Source: a virus. From it: 42,636 bases of DNA. How positions within the stretch are numbered: position 1 is the stretch's first letter; each line of letters starts with the position of its first letter. Position numbers and translations under genes: made by a program. Below, in pieces: positions 1-8,539 of the stretch. The DNA lies in IMG/VR virus record IMGVR_UViG_3300030116_003614, positions 1 to 42,636 of that record; one strand, 5' to 3'. Below the pieces are notes generated by a model. That model made no database searches and was not told the origin of the DNA. It was given only the letters and a program-made list of their open reading frames with translations.

Positions 1-151
1 AATTTCCGAAAGTATCAATACTATAATCGCCATCACTTAATGTCGTTATTTTTGCTGGTGGAACATTATCTACACTATAGTCTGATTTATTTTCATCTTT
101 TATGTCAAACTTATAATCTGGATTGCCAAATGTATCGACACTATAATCCAT
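1..151 (-). CDS. Giant polyvalent virion protein, N-terminal fragment cut by window edge
   Basis: Only the first 50 codons are present, reading off the left edge. The fragment starts MDYSVDTFGNPDYKF and repeats related DYSVD/DYSIDTFGN motifs, matching the N-terminus of the 2497-residue protein at 34708-42201 apart from substitutions and a two-residue deletion. Its ATG overlaps the stop of the upstream gene as TAATG, exactly as in the right-hand copy. It is most likely the same gene seen from another strain, with its remainder at the right end of the window. Confidence 0.85.
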   Translation of the reverse strand, partial: MDYSVDTFGNPDYKFDIKDENKSDYSVDNVPPAKITTLSDGDYSIDTFGN

Positions 152-586
152 TAATTCAATTCACTTTTAATCTGATTAATAACTGCTTTAGCTTGGTCAC
201 TATCGTATCCAAAGTCTCGTATAATTTTTCTTTTTACTTCTTCTTCACCCATGTTATTAAAATTTCTTTTAAAATTATTATAAAAATATAACGGAAACTT
301 AAAATTACTGCTAAAAAATCCACTACCTATTTCAACAATTCCATCTGCAATCATTCTAGAATTTCTTTGGAATGCTTCAGTAAATGTTATTTTTCTTTTT
401 TCGCCATTAGGCCTATTTCGATCTACAGGTACTCCATTATTAAAATCACTAAATACTTGTTTTAAAAATATATCATTTATTCTGCTTCTAAACTTTGCAC
501 CAAAATCTTGGTAAGCAGCATTACTTTCGTACAGATTAAGAACAGCATCTTGTACCTGTTTAATCTTAGGCATTCCTTTTTTGTCT
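1..586. repeat. Left copy of diverged terminal redundancy
   Basis: This segment corresponds to 42045-42636 at an offset of about 42050 bases. Both copies hold the start of the giant polyvalent gene and the 3' end of the gene before it. The encoded 140-residue tails differ at about 15 positions, and the left copy lacks two codons (Ile-Asn) in the giant gene's N-terminus, so this is not an exact terminal repeat. Circular permutation with strain mixing is the simplest explanation; a true tandem duplication is possible but less likely. Confidence 0.85.
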
Positions 587-1422
587 TTTTCTTTTATTTT
601 GAGCAAACCCTCTTTGTAGGTTTTGTCTATTTGGTTTTTTTCTTTTTTTGCTTCAAAGTCTTTTTTGTTTTTATCCTTTGTACCCTCAAGTTTTTTATCA
701 GCTTTAAATTTTTCTGCTTCTAGACCTTTTTCATTTTTATCTAATCCAATTCTTTCAGTAACAATGTTTTTATCTTTTGTACCCTCTAATCTTCTGTCAG
801 CAGAATATTTCGTACCCTCTAATTTTTTATCGCTTCCATAAAGTTTTGCTTCTAAGTTATTAGCTATTTCTTTTTCAGCTGTACCCTCTTTAAAATATTT
901 GCCAGGATTGTTGCCACTAAGTATAAATCCCTGTCTTTGTTTTTTTGGATCATCAGATAATATTAAGCTTCTTGCAAGATTATCTGTTTGTGTTTGATTT
1001 AAATTTTTTAATGCACCAGTAAATTGACTTGGAGTATAATCTAAATCACCTAACATGGCTCTTCCAACATCACCTAAACGATTACTTTGTTTTAAATTTT
1101 GTTCTAAATTATTATTTAATGGCATACTTATGTTTCCACCATCAATAAATCCAGTACCACTTTCATTTATTCCAGCATTTTGATTTCCTGTTATTGTTCT
1201 TGCAATTTGACTTCCTAAAAATTGTGATGTTGGCTCAATAGTATTTCTCAAATCCATCATATTTTGATTTTTTAAATTTTGACCTCTTGTTTGTGCATCT
1301 CTTAAATTTGATAAAGATACTGCTGCATCGTCTTGCGCAGATCCAATCAAAGTTCTAGCTATATTACTAAAAGCTCTGTTTAACTGTGGATTGTTATAAA
1401 GTTGATTATATTTAGTTGCCAT
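151..1422 (-). CDS. Internal virion/ejection protein candidate (gp15 position)
   Basis: A 423-residue protein between the gp14-like protein and the giant protein, the place occupied by gp15 in T7-like phages. I recognise no enzymatic domain. Residues 180-285 are extremely rich in Lys, Glu and Asp and carry three copies of an octapeptide (DKKLEGTK at about 198 and 242, DRRLEGTK at about 209), suggesting an extended charged helix or coiled coil. The last 140 residues are the best conserved part: they recur in the partial copy at the right edge of the window at about 89 percent identity. The start is ATG at 1422 behind an AGGTG motif; the stop overlaps the giant gene's ATG. Virion role is inferred from position. 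Confidence 0.7.
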   Translation of the reverse strand: MATKYNQLYNNPQLNRAFSNIARTLIGSAQDDAAVSLSNLRDAQTRGQNLKNQNMMDLRNTIEPTSQFLGSQIARTITGNQNAGINESGTGFIDGGNISMPLNNNLEQNLKQSNRLGDVGRAMLGDLDYTPSQFTGALKNLNQTQTDNLARSLILSDDPKKQRQGFILSGNNPGKYFKEGTAEKEIANNLEAKLYGSDKKLEGTKYSADRRLEGTKDKNIVTERIGLDKNEKGLEAEKFKADKKLEGTKDKNKKDFEAKKEKNQIDKTYKEGLLKIKEKDKKGMPKIKQVQDAVLNLYESNAAYQDFGAKFRSRINDIFLKQVFSDFNNGVPVDRNRPNGEKRKITFTEAFQRNSRMIADGIVEIGSGFFSSNFKFPLYFYNNFKRNFNNMGEEEVKRKIIRDFGYDSDQAKAVINQIKSELN

Positions 1423-1423
1423 A

Positions 1424-2002
1424 TTACACCTTTGCTAAACCATATCCTGTTGCGACTTCTCCACTTCTTTTTAATAATTGTGCTGTTGGATTATACGCTT
1501 TTGCTTCTGCATCTTTTAAAGCTAAACCTAGTAAATCAGCTTCACCACGCATTTTATTTCCCAATATTCCTATATCTGTAGCTGATTTATTAAATTGTGG
1601 ATTCACTCTAGTTGCTAAAAAATCCCCAAGATTTGCTAACTTGGCTTGTGCCTTACCTTGTTGTTCGTTAAATCTAGCTGCTTTTTGCAATTCTTGATTA
1701 ATAGTGTCTGTAACAATTCTAGGCGCACTTCCTGTATTTGGCATAGAATAATTAGGTACGTTTACAGTATTTGTAAGTAATTGTGCTAACTTTTCTTCGT
1801 TAGTCGTCATATTATTTTGATTTATAGTATTAGCGCTTTCCTTTATAGAACCCATGCCTTTATCTTGTAACTCATTTCTTCTTGCTACATTGCTGTCTAT
1901 AGCTTCATTTCTGGCTCTTTGTGCATCTTTAAAAGAGTCATTTTGCATTTTAGTTCCTAATAATTGTGCGCCTACGGCTACTGCTAATGTTGGATTACAC
2001 AT
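1424..2002 (-). CDS. Internal virion protein, gp14-like
   Basis: A 192-residue protein starting MCNPTLAVAVGAQLLG, a short hydrophobic N-terminus followed by a long, mostly helical, Gln/Asn/Ala-rich body. Size, N-terminal pattern (Met-Cys, then a small-residue hydrophobic stretch) and position after the tail tube genes resemble T7 gp14, an ejection protein that enters the host envelope with the DNA. Sequence similarity to T7 itself would be weak, so the call rests on synteny and composition. The start codon overlaps the upstream stop as TAATG, indicating coupled translation. Confidence 0.6.
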   Translation of the reverse strand: MCNPTLAVAVGAQLLGTKMQNDSFKDAQRARNEAIDSNVARRNELQDKGMGSIKESANTINQNNMTTNEEKLAQLLTNTVNVPNYSMPNTGSAPRIVTDTINQELQKAARFNEQQGKAQAKLANLGDFLATRVNPQFNKSATDIGILGNKMRGEADLLGLALKDAEAKAYNPTAQLLKRSGEVATGYGLAKV

Positions 2003-3012
2003 TACGATACCACCCTTTGTGATGATCCTCTGTACGGATCGTTAATTCCTGTATAAGTATAAGCTGGAGTTATTGTTCCAGTTTGTAAAACTCCACCAGT
2101 AGATACTGGATCTACATTTTCCATTGGTGCATTAGACAATGGAATCTTGTCAAAACCCTCAAAGAAAGTCATAGCTGTTTTTGTTGCAGCTGGTTTTAAT
2201 TTATCTACACTTTTTTGTACATCAAAGTTTTGTATATCTTGTGTTTGTTTTTGTATTTCATCTAATGTTGACGCACCACCAATCATGCCAGACAAACTAT
2301 CTGCAAGCTTTTGTTGTGTAGTAGCTATTTCATCTCTCTTAGCTTGTGCATATTGATTTGCACCTGTTTGTATTCTTTCTGCATCAACTGCTTTTTGCTC
2401 TAGCAATGATCCTAATCCTTGATCAACTTCAGCTTGTGTTAACAAACCTTTAGATTTAAATGTATTGTATAATCCTCTTTCTGCATCGCCCAATGCAGTA
2501 TCTAATAATGGCGTTTGAAAAGATGTATAAGATTCAGATAAATCCTCAAAATAATCATCATTAAATGCTCCAAACGCTTCTGCTAATTCCTTTTGTTTGT
2601 TAACTAAAGCTTTTGCACGATCTATTCTAGCGTTAGCCATAGCTATACGATTATCGTTTCTAGGGTTTGCAATATTATCTGGCAAATTATCGCCTATTTC
2701 CCTTAAATCTGTTTCTGAATAATAATTACGTCCATATCCTATGCCAGGAGTGCTATCAAATCGATTTGTTTTTTCGTTAAAATTAAATCCAGCAATAGGA
2801 TCATCATCAACATAAGATTTTTTTGAAGTATCATAAGTAAGGTCGCCTTGCTCAATCCTGTTAATTATTTGACCAATAGCACTTGATTGAAAAACATCAA
2901 CAAGACTATCTATTATACCTTGTACTGATTGCTGTATATTATTATTGTCAGAACTATCGTTATCTGAATATGGAGATATACTAGGATCTGATGGTAAATC
3001 AAATTCGCTCAA
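2002..3012 (-). CDS. Virion-associated helical protein, paralogue of next gene
   Basis: A 336-residue protein that probably starts at TTG 3012, preceded by AAGGA at suitable spacing and overlapping the upstream TGA. The N-terminal 60 residues are acidic and Ser/Asn-rich. Residues 130-230 form an amphipathic helical segment. A block at about 150-190 (FNDDYFEDLSESY then TPLLD then SKGLL) matches a block at 41-81 in the neighbouring 200-residue protein (FDDEFYDQQTKNY, TPQL, DAGLL), so the two are probably paralogues or share a domain. No known function; membership of the tail/internal protein block suggests a structural or ejection role. Confidence 0.65.
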   Translation of the reverse strand: MSEFDLPSDPSISPYSDNDSSDNNNIQQSVQGIIDSLVDVFQSSAIGQIINRIEQGDLTYDTSKKSYVDDDPIAGFNFNEKTNRFDSTPGIGYGRNYYSETDLREIGDNLPDNIANPRNDNRIAMANARIDRAKALVNKQKELAEAFGAFNDDYFEDLSESYTSFQTPLLDTALGDAERGLYNTFKSKGLLTQAEVDQGLGSLLEQKAVDAERIQTGANQYAQAKRDEIATTQQKLADSLSGMIGGASTLDEIQKQTQDIQNFDVQKSVDKLKPAATKTAMTFFEGFDKIPLSNAPMENVDPVSTGGVLQTGTITPAYTYTGINDPYRGSSQRVVS

Positions 3013-3611
3013 CTTATTATCCTTGATTGGTTAGATGTATTAAATAGTAAATTTGGATATCTTGCTTTTCCTCGTCTTTCCAAATCAGCCTGTGTAGCTA
3101 AACCCTCTGTTGCAGAAGCAAATAAATCAATTAATGGTTCGTAAACTGGTAATTGATTTAACAACTCTGCTCGTGTTGCTGCTTGTGAAGCAACTAATGA
3201 TGGGTTTGCTAAATTCATATTTTGATTCATTAAATCTGATTTTGCCGCTTCTATATTTTGTAAGCTTTTGTTAGAAAATTGTTTTGCTTTATCTGCTATC
3301 TGTCTTTCAAACGTACCTTTTCTTTTATCTAAAGCACCTCGTTTTTCTGCTGCAATTGAACTATTAAGTAACCCAGCATCTGCTAATTGTAGTGTTAATT
3401 TTTTAGCTGCTTCGTTAAATTGATCTGTAAGTTGTGGTGTCGCAAAGTCTAAATAATTTTTTGTTTGTTGATCGTAAAATTCATCATCAAACTGTGAAAA
3501 AGTATCATCAATAATTGCTCTACCCTCGTCTATTTTTGCCTGTCTTTCTAGTTCAGCTTGTCTACGTCTGTCAGCTGCACCACCATCATTGTATCCACCA
3601 CCTAAACACAT
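3009..3611 (-). CDS. Virion-associated helical protein, shorter paralogue
   Basis: A 200-residue protein starting MCLGGGYNDGG, followed by a charged helical region (residues 13-110) and a C-terminal part ending SNQSRIIS. It shares a roughly 40-residue block with the 336-residue neighbour. The Met-Cys-Leu-Gly-Gly-Gly start resembles the short N-terminus of gp14-type ejection proteins. ATG overlaps the upstream TAA (TAATG) and the stop overlaps the next TTG start, so it is tightly coupled. Likely an internal or connector-associated protein; function unknown. Confidence 0.65.
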   Translation of the reverse strand: MCLGGGYNDGGAADRRRQAELERQAKIDEGRAIIDDTFSQFDDEFYDQQTKNYLDFATPQLTDQFNEAAKKLTLQLADAGLLNSSIAAEKRGALDKRKGTFERQIADKAKQFSNKSLQNIEAAKSDLMNQNMNLANPSLVASQAATRAELLNQLPVYEPLIDLFASATEGLATQADLERRGKARYPNLLFNTSNQSRIIS

Positions 3612-4126
3612 TATGCAACAACTCCTCTGCTAATCCATTTTACACTTTTATTAGTATCTCTAACCCAAGCAAAATTAACAAAATCTTCGTTATTTCTGCC
3701 ATAACCTTTTAATACACTTTCTTCTTTTAATCCTAGAAACTTTAGCCAATTATGTACAGTTGTGTAACCTTGTATTGATTGTGCTTCCACTCTATGTGCC
3801 TTTGCTTTATCTAATACAGGTATTATACTATTTATAATTAGTTTTGTAAGTGATAAGTGAATTTTTTGAAACTTGTCTGTCGCAAATAACCCCAAACTCC
3901 ACACGCCTTTACGCATTGGGATATATGTAAATGCAGCTATTGCTCCATCTTCTTTTGTTCCACATACAATTGTTGTCTTATGTGTTGCCCATGTTCTGGC
4001 CAATTGATCAGCTAACTCTCTTCGATTTTCTGCAAAACTTAATGCCACAATCTCTTCATAATCTCTTTGACGCATATTCATTGCTATTGTGTAAACTGAA
4101 CCAATTGTTGCTTCTTCCCAAATCAT
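3611..4126 (-). CDS. GNAT-fold protein in T7 gp13 position
   Basis: A 171-residue protein with the layout of a GNAT acyltransferase fold: a beta strand with the substrate-side pattern IVCGTKEDGAIAAFTYI, a central helix around 90-105, the strand AHRVEAQSI, and a C-terminal WLKFLGLKEE motif typical of GNAT ends. T7 gp13, which sits at the same place between gp12 and gp14, has the same kind of fold and acts in virion assembly. A real acetyltransferase activity is not shown, since the acetyl-CoA loop (Q/RxxGxG/A) is not evident. The start lies just behind a GGGTGG motif and overlaps the tail tubular B stop. Confidence 0.65.
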   Translation of the reverse strand: MIWEEATIGSVYTIAMNMRQRDYEEIVALSFAENRRELADQLARTWATHKTTIVCGTKEDGAIAAFTYIPMRKGVWSLGLFATDKFQKIHLSLTKLIINSIIPVLDKAKAHRVEAQSIQGYTTVHNWLKFLGLKEESVLKGYGRNNEDFVNFAWVRDTNKSVKWISRGVVA

Positions 4127-6195
4127 TATCCACCCTCACTCATATCGTAGTGTATAGCCAAATTACCAATTTTTGCTGATCCATTTGAATTGCAAGTTAA
4201 CTTTGGCGCAATGTGTGTCGAATAACCAACTAAACTTGCACGACCTAATCCATATGTTGTTCGATCAATCGTTGCTACAGTTTCTTGCAATGATATATCA
4301 GTTGGATCTGTTGCAATGCTTACTTCCCATTTATTTGTGCATACTAAATCAATGCCAGTAAAATCTTTGCTTGTTGCTGGTTTTGACGCATCAATAAATG
4401 GCATTTGAACCTCGACAACTGATGAATCATAAGTGTCTCCACTTGCTCCACCTAAACTATATAAGTTTTGTCCACTTCTACATAAAACTTGTTCACTATC
4501 AAACGCCCAATTGTCTACAACAAAACCTGGCTCATATGTAGACCAAGCGCTTACCTTGCTCGATGGAAAATAGCTAAACACATAAATCACAGAACCAATA
4601 GCTATAAGATAACGTCCATTTTTTGGATCTAAAATAGCTTGTGCATTTTCAGCTTGTGATTGATCTGACGCAATAGCTGATATAACTGTGTCGTCTATGG
4701 GATTGCCTATATCTCCTACAAACGCAGCGTTAGATGAGTCTCTTGCTCTTAAACTTCTTATACCAGATTGACTAAGATAAAAAACATCATTATCGCCAAA
4801 CTCAACTACACTTTGAGGTGCAATAGTTCCTGTATTGTTTAAAACTTGTATTTGACTATTCTGCGCTGCATCTGCCGATACAAACCATATTTGTATAGCT
4901 TCTCTTGCAAAAACAGCTAAATTAGAAAAGTAGTTAGCCATAGCTTGTAATGTTTCAGATCCACTAGCATTGTTAGATAAATTAATAAACCCAGCACCAA
5001 GATTACTATCATTCCATTCTGTAGGATCATTTACAGCAGAAAAATGTAACAAAGAATCTGACAATGCATACATTTTTGTTTTAACTGGTTTTATAAAACC
5101 ACCTGGCGTATATCCATTTATATTGTTGCTTGTCGCTCCACCATCTAAATAATTTATACTATTAGTAAAAGCTGTAGTAACATTACCACTTACAGAAACA
5201 ACAACAATTTTGTTGTTAAAGCTTGCTCCACTTTCTTTAGATATAATATTTACTTTTGCGCCAGTTGACGTTGCTTCGTATTCTGGCGTTGTGTTAAACT
5301 CATTAATAGCATCTGCTACTAATGCAGCTGTATTTGTGTTTGATGTTGCCCAAGGTATTTGACCAGATATAATTGAAACACCATCAACTGTTATATTTGT
5401 TATAGCGTTATCAACACCACCAGACATATTTGTAATACTTCCTACAGTTGCATTTCCGTCCACTAATACTGTAACTGCAAATCCATTTACTGTTACGCCT
5501 GTAGTAACAGAAGTAATTGTAACAGTATTACCACTAGCAAAAGCTGTGTAATTTGGCGTTGTTGTAGCAGAGTTTATAGCATTAGCTACATTTGTTGCTG
5601 TTGTTGTATCTAATCCAGTATGTGCTATTGGAGAAGAAAATAAATCTACATTATTAACACGGACAACACGAATATTATCACCTGGATTAGCTGTTCCACC
5701 AGTTACTTGAAATGATCCTGTTGCAGAAGTTCCACCAGCTGAACCAGCTGTAATCGAAAATTGATTTCTTGCTCTTCCGTCAAACCAATCTGTTATTCTT
5801 GTTCCATTGTAATAATGATATATACGTCCATCTGCAAATTGTGCTGCTGCATAAACATTTCCATCAAAAAAATCTGTATCTAAAACTTTTACTAATTCTT
5901 CACCAGATGGGTGCGCTAGTTGCACATAATTTACATTAGCTGGTGTTCCAGAAGCAAAATTAACAGATGATGACGCAACACTACCAAATACATATATCTG
6001 TCCATTAGCAGCTGCTAACCCAGTTGTGTTTGATGGTAATGTTGCTAATTGTACAAAAGCTGGTCTTTTTTCTATTTCTCCACCTCTTGTAATATGTGCG
6101 TTTTTTAATGTAACTAAAGTGCCTGGAGTAGAAGTTACATTTGATCTTCTAGTATCTAATCCACCTCTAAAATCTTCAACTAATAGATAAGGCAT
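4126..6195 (-). CDS. Tail tubular protein B (nozzle)
   Basis: A 689-residue homologue of T7 gp12. The N-terminus (VEDFRGGLDTRRS, then LKNAHITRGGEIEKRPAFV) is the typical signature of this family, and later segments such as YALSDSLLHFSAVNDPTEW, QIWFVS, YLSQSGIRSLRARDSS and GRYLIAIG match the beta-propeller body. It forms the distal part of the short tail. Residues 158-353 hold two related beta-rich units of about 95-100 residues (shared NVANAIN/LVADAIN, TTPxYxA, VTI/VNI and a closing GG[VA]D/T), which look like inserted surface domains. It lies directly downstream of tail tubular A with 1 base between. Confidence 0.9.
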   Translation of the reverse strand: MPYLLVEDFRGGLDTRRSNVTSTPGTLVTLKNAHITRGGEIEKRPAFVQLATLPSNTTGLAAANGQIYVFGSVASSSVNFASGTPANVNYVQLAHPSGEELVKVLDTDFFDGNVYAAAQFADGRIYHYYNGTRITDWFDGRARNQFSITAGSAGGTSATGSFQVTGGTANPGDNIRVVRVNNVDLFSSPIAHTGLDTTTATNVANAINSATTTPNYTAFASGNTVTITSVTTGVTVNGFAVTVLVDGNATVGSITNMSGGVDNAITNITVDGVSIISGQIPWATSNTNTAALVADAINEFNTTPEYEATSTGAKVNIISKESGASFNNKIVVVSVSGNVTTAFTNSINYLDGGATSNNINGYTPGGFIKPVKTKMYALSDSLLHFSAVNDPTEWNDSNLGAGFINLSNNASGSETLQAMANYFSNLAVFAREAIQIWFVSADAAQNSQIQVLNNTGTIAPQSVVEFGDNDVFYLSQSGIRSLRARDSSNAAFVGDIGNPIDDTVISAIASDQSQAENAQAILDPKNGRYLIAIGSVIYVFSYFPSSKVSAWSTYEPGFVVDNWAFDSEQVLCRSGQNLYSLGGASGDTYDSSVVEVQMPFIDASKPATSKDFTGIDLVCTNKWEVSIATDPTDISLQETVATIDRTTYGLGRASLVGYSTHIAPKLTCNSNGSAKIGNLAIHYDMSEGG

Positions 6196-6196
6196 A

Positions 6197-6916
6197 TTAG
6201 TTGCCTGTATTAGTTGTAGCTATCAATGGTGGATCTTTTGGCCTATACATTCCCTCTGGCTCTCCACCACCAATAACAAAAGTTTCTGTTTTAGCTAATC
6301 TAGCTTTTAATCGATTATAGTGAGCCTGTGCTTGTGCAAGTTTGTTTTGCGCATCAGCTTGTTTCTGTCTTGCTAAAATTTCAGCAGCTGCATAAAGAAT
6401 TATAAGCTGATCGTCTAAATCAGCTTTATCTGTTTCATTTATCAATCCACCAAGGTTTTTTATACCATGAAAACGAACCATGCCTATTTTACTTGTTGAA
6501 TTACTATTTGTTGATGGTATTGGCCACAACTCTATTTGATCATTTTCGTGTGTGTCGTATCTTGATATAGGATATGATGTAATACCTCTATCAGAGTCAA
6601 ATTGATTATATTGATCTGCACCAATTCCATATTCCATTTTTGTCCAATAATCACCATGCTTAAATTCAACTTTTTCTATTCTTTCAAAAGTTATATCGCT
6701 TGGCAGATTATAATATCGTTGGTTTGCGCTTATATCAATATCACGAAATACTCTTAAAAAAGGCCATGCATAATCTTCCCACAATCTTCTTTGTGTTCTT
6801 TGCAACACATTTATATGAACGTCTCTAGTTGATCGTCCTAAATTTGGTTGCAATGAATGACCTATTTCAGATCTTAAATCATTAATCAAAATAGCTAAAG
6901 TTGTACCTCTTGCCAT
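6197..6916 (-). CDS. Tail tubular protein A (gatekeeper/adaptor)
   Basis: A 239-residue protein resembling T7 gp11: LAILINDLRSEIGHS at the start, LQRTQRRLWEDYAWPFLRVFRDI, YYNLPSDI, and a C-terminal helix LYAAAEILARQKQADAQNKLAQAQAHYNRL-type segment (residues about 172-202). It connects portal and tail nozzle. Its ATG directly abuts the stop of a 16-codon mini-gene and has only a weak Shine-Dalgarno (AAGG), so translation may depend on ribosomes that finish the mini-gene. Confidence 0.88.
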   Translation of the reverse strand: MARGTTLAILINDLRSEIGHSLQPNLGRSTRDVHINVLQRTQRRLWEDYAWPFLRVFRDIDISANQRYYNLPSDITFERIEKVEFKHGDYWTKMEYGIGADQYNQFDSDRGITSYPISRYDTHENDQIELWPIPSTNSNSTSKIGMVRFHGIKNLGGLINETDKADLDDQLIILYAAAEILARQKQADAQNKLAQAQAHYNRLKARLAKTETFVIGGGEPEGMYRPKDPPLIATTNTGN

Positions 6917-6967
6917 TTAATAGCCTTTTCCACCTTTGCCTTTGCCTTTTCCTTTACCCTTTGGCAT
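6917..6967 (-). CDS. Polybasic KGKG mini-protein, 16 residues
   Basis: The reading frame encodes MPKGKGKGKGKGGKGY. It has one of the best ribosome binding sites in the window (AGGAGG, 7 bases before the ATG), overlaps the 3' end of the upstream gene by 14 bases in another frame, and its TAA is immediately followed by the ATG of tail tubular A. Such Lys-Gly mini-genes beside the tail tube genes are known to me from marine podoviruses, with no defined role. It may neutralise DNA charge in the virion, or act mainly to deliver ribosomes to the next gene. Confidence 0.72.
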   Translation of the reverse strand: MPKGKGKGKGKGGKGY

Positions 6968-7394
6968 CTGACACCTCCTCTTCTGTTGTTATAAATGCTT
7001 CATTCTCTTCAGTAGTTGGATCATCAGCTATGTAATGTCCTTTTGAGTTTCTTGCTCTTTTTGTTACCTTTTTTGTTTTTTTAGGTTTTTTTGCATCTTG
7101 TGCAAATATTGGATCTAATAAACCATTATCTATCCTTGCTTCTTCAAATGTTTGAGGTAACGCACCATACGTCCCAAACACTTCTTCAACTTTTGCATCT
7201 CCATAAATATTGCCAAGCCTATCTCTTTCAACTTGATCATCATGGTTAAAATCTCCTGTAATTTTAATATTAAATACAGCGCTTTGTCCGTGTATATTTC
7301 TCAACATTACAACCTCTGGTATAGTCATAAAATCTTTTGAAATAACATTTTGCAAATTGTTAGCAATAGCTACATTTGCTGTTACTTTATCCAT
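6954..7394 (-). CDS. Conserved protein between capsid and tail tube genes
   Basis: A 146-residue protein with no recognised domain. Residues 1-95 look folded (IPEVVMLRNIHGQSAVFNI, YGALPQTFEEARIDNG); residues 98-115 are a strongly basic linker (DAKKPKKTKKVTKRARNSKG), followed by an acidic tail (TTEENEAFITTEEEVSDAKG). Its position suggests a head completion or capsid-associated protein. The ATG has a strong AGGAGG site and follows a 13-bp inverted repeat after the capsid gene, so it is probably expressed at a level different from capsid. Confidence 0.7.
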   Translation of the reverse strand: MDKVTANVAIANNLQNVISKDFMTIPEVVMLRNIHGQSAVFNIKITGDFNHDDQVERDRLGNIYGDAKVEEVFGTYGALPQTFEEARIDNGLLDPIFAQDAKKPKKTKKVTKRARNSKGHYIADDPTTEENEAFITTEEEVSDAKG

Positions 7395-7416
7395 AATATT
7401 TCCTCCTTTTATGGCT

Positions 7417-7457
7417 GGAAAGAGTAAGTAGGATTACGCAAAAAACTTACTCTTTCC
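7417..7457 (-). promoter_or_regulatory. 13-bp perfect hairpin after capsid gene
   Basis: Arms GGAAAGAGTAAGT (7417-7429) and ACTTACTCTTTCC (7445-7457) pair perfectly around a 15-base loop, in the only sizeable gap of the head-gene block, between the capsid stop and the next gene's AGGAGG site. There is no U-run after the stem on the minus transcript, so it is not a classical intrinsic terminator. T7 places its main terminator after the capsid gene; this hairpin may act as an RNA processing or 3'-end stabilising site that favours capsid mRNA. Confidence 0.6.
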
Positions 7458-7466
7458 ATTCGGTTA

Positions 7467-8519
7467 CTATGCTATTTCGTAAACACCATGACAGTTCAAC
7501 TGTGAAGCACAAAGAACTGCTGTTGTGGTTATTGCACGAAACATTACATATTGTGTTGCTGGTCTAGCTGGAGCATGACGCTTCATTTTTTCTCCGTCCA
7601 TGTAATGTAAATACAATTTAGTCGGATCAATGATGTAACATCTTTTATCTGGATTTTTACCAGATATTGTTAAATCATCTAATGTCGGATCATACTGAAA
7701 CTTTAATCCAGCATAACTGATGTCGCCTACAGAAATATCCATGTTTCTTGAAAAACCTTGGTTACTGTAGTTACCATTTCTTCTAATTTCGTCAGCTAAA
7801 CGATCCATGAAAGCAGATCCAGCTAAAGCTATAGTTGGATTGCCACCAAATCTTTTCAATTGACGAATTTCTGTATGAAGAAACTCAATCAACTCTTGAC
7901 CAGATGCAGTATTAGCAATTGCTACATTTGCTCTGTTTCTCCACCATGTATTGGATACAGTAGATAAACCACCTACTGTTGTTCCAGACGCTGTTGGATC
8001 GTCAACAATAATTGATCTAATACCAGCTAATGCATTTGCATCACCAGTACCATCTCCATAAAGTAAGGTATTCATACCTCTGGAATATCCCTCCATCATG
8101 TCATCAAGCTTATCTTCTAAAAGATTTACAAGAACAGTAGTATCTCTACCACTATGATTTGATGTACTTGCACCAGACAAGCTATCAGTAACACTAATGC
8201 CGTCTTTTTTAAGTTCGGTTAATGTTAAAGAAATACCTGTGTGATGTTCTTTCCAAGGATAATTTACCCTTTCGATGTTAGCTGGGTTTGCATAACTAAC
8301 TGTGTCATTATGCGTATAACCAGCAACAGTTGATGTGTATACACCTTTAACTGCAAGAGAAACATTTTCTTTACCACCTGGAAAAGTTTTTGCTGTCTTA
8401 TCCATAGCAGCTAGAAGAGGTTTATCTTGAAGAGAATTGGCGTATACTGTGCCTTTGTCTATATAATAGTCTAAGGCAGCGTTAGCGATATTCGCTAATT
8501 CAGCGCTTGTAAATGCCAT
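7467..8519 (-). CDS. Major capsid protein
   Basis: A 350-residue protein with the length and pattern of a podoviral HK97-fold major capsid: helical N-terminus, an extended strand region (NVSLAVKGVYTSTVAGYTHNDTVSY), the helix VLVNLLEDKLDDMMEGYSRGMNTLLYGD corresponding to the spine, a P-domain-like stretch NPTIALAGSAFMDRLADEIRR, and a C-terminal LYLHYMDGEKMKRHAPARP segment. It follows the scaffold gene by 20 bases and has an AGGAG site. The late position and downstream hairpin fit a highly expressed product. Confidence 0.9.
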   Translation of the reverse strand: MAFTSAELANIANAALDYYIDKGTVYANSLQDKPLLAAMDKTAKTFPGGKENVSLAVKGVYTSTVAGYTHNDTVSYANPANIERVNYPWKEHHTGISLTLTELKKDGISVTDSLSGASTSNHSGRDTTVLVNLLEDKLDDMMEGYSRGMNTLLYGDGTGDANALAGIRSIIVDDPTASGTTVGGLSTVSNTWWRNRANVAIANTASGQELIEFLHTEIRQLKRFGGNPTIALAGSAFMDRLADEIRRNGNYSNQGFSRNMDISVGDISYAGLKFQYDPTLDDLTISGKNPDKRCYIIDPTKLYLHYMDGEKMKRHAPARPATQYVMFRAITTTAVLCASQLNCHGVYEIA

Positions 8520-8539
8520 TTTTAACTCCTAACTAGCAT

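Noticed and set aside
508-841. Plus-strand frames opposite the 423-residue gene
   Set aside because: Phe/Leu/Ser-rich products that mirror the Lys/Glu-rich minus-strand codons; no ribosome binding sites.
3611-4126. Calling the gp13-position protein an active acetyltransferase
   Set aside because: The fold pattern is GNAT-like but the acetyl-CoA binding loop is not evident, and the position matches a structural virion protein.
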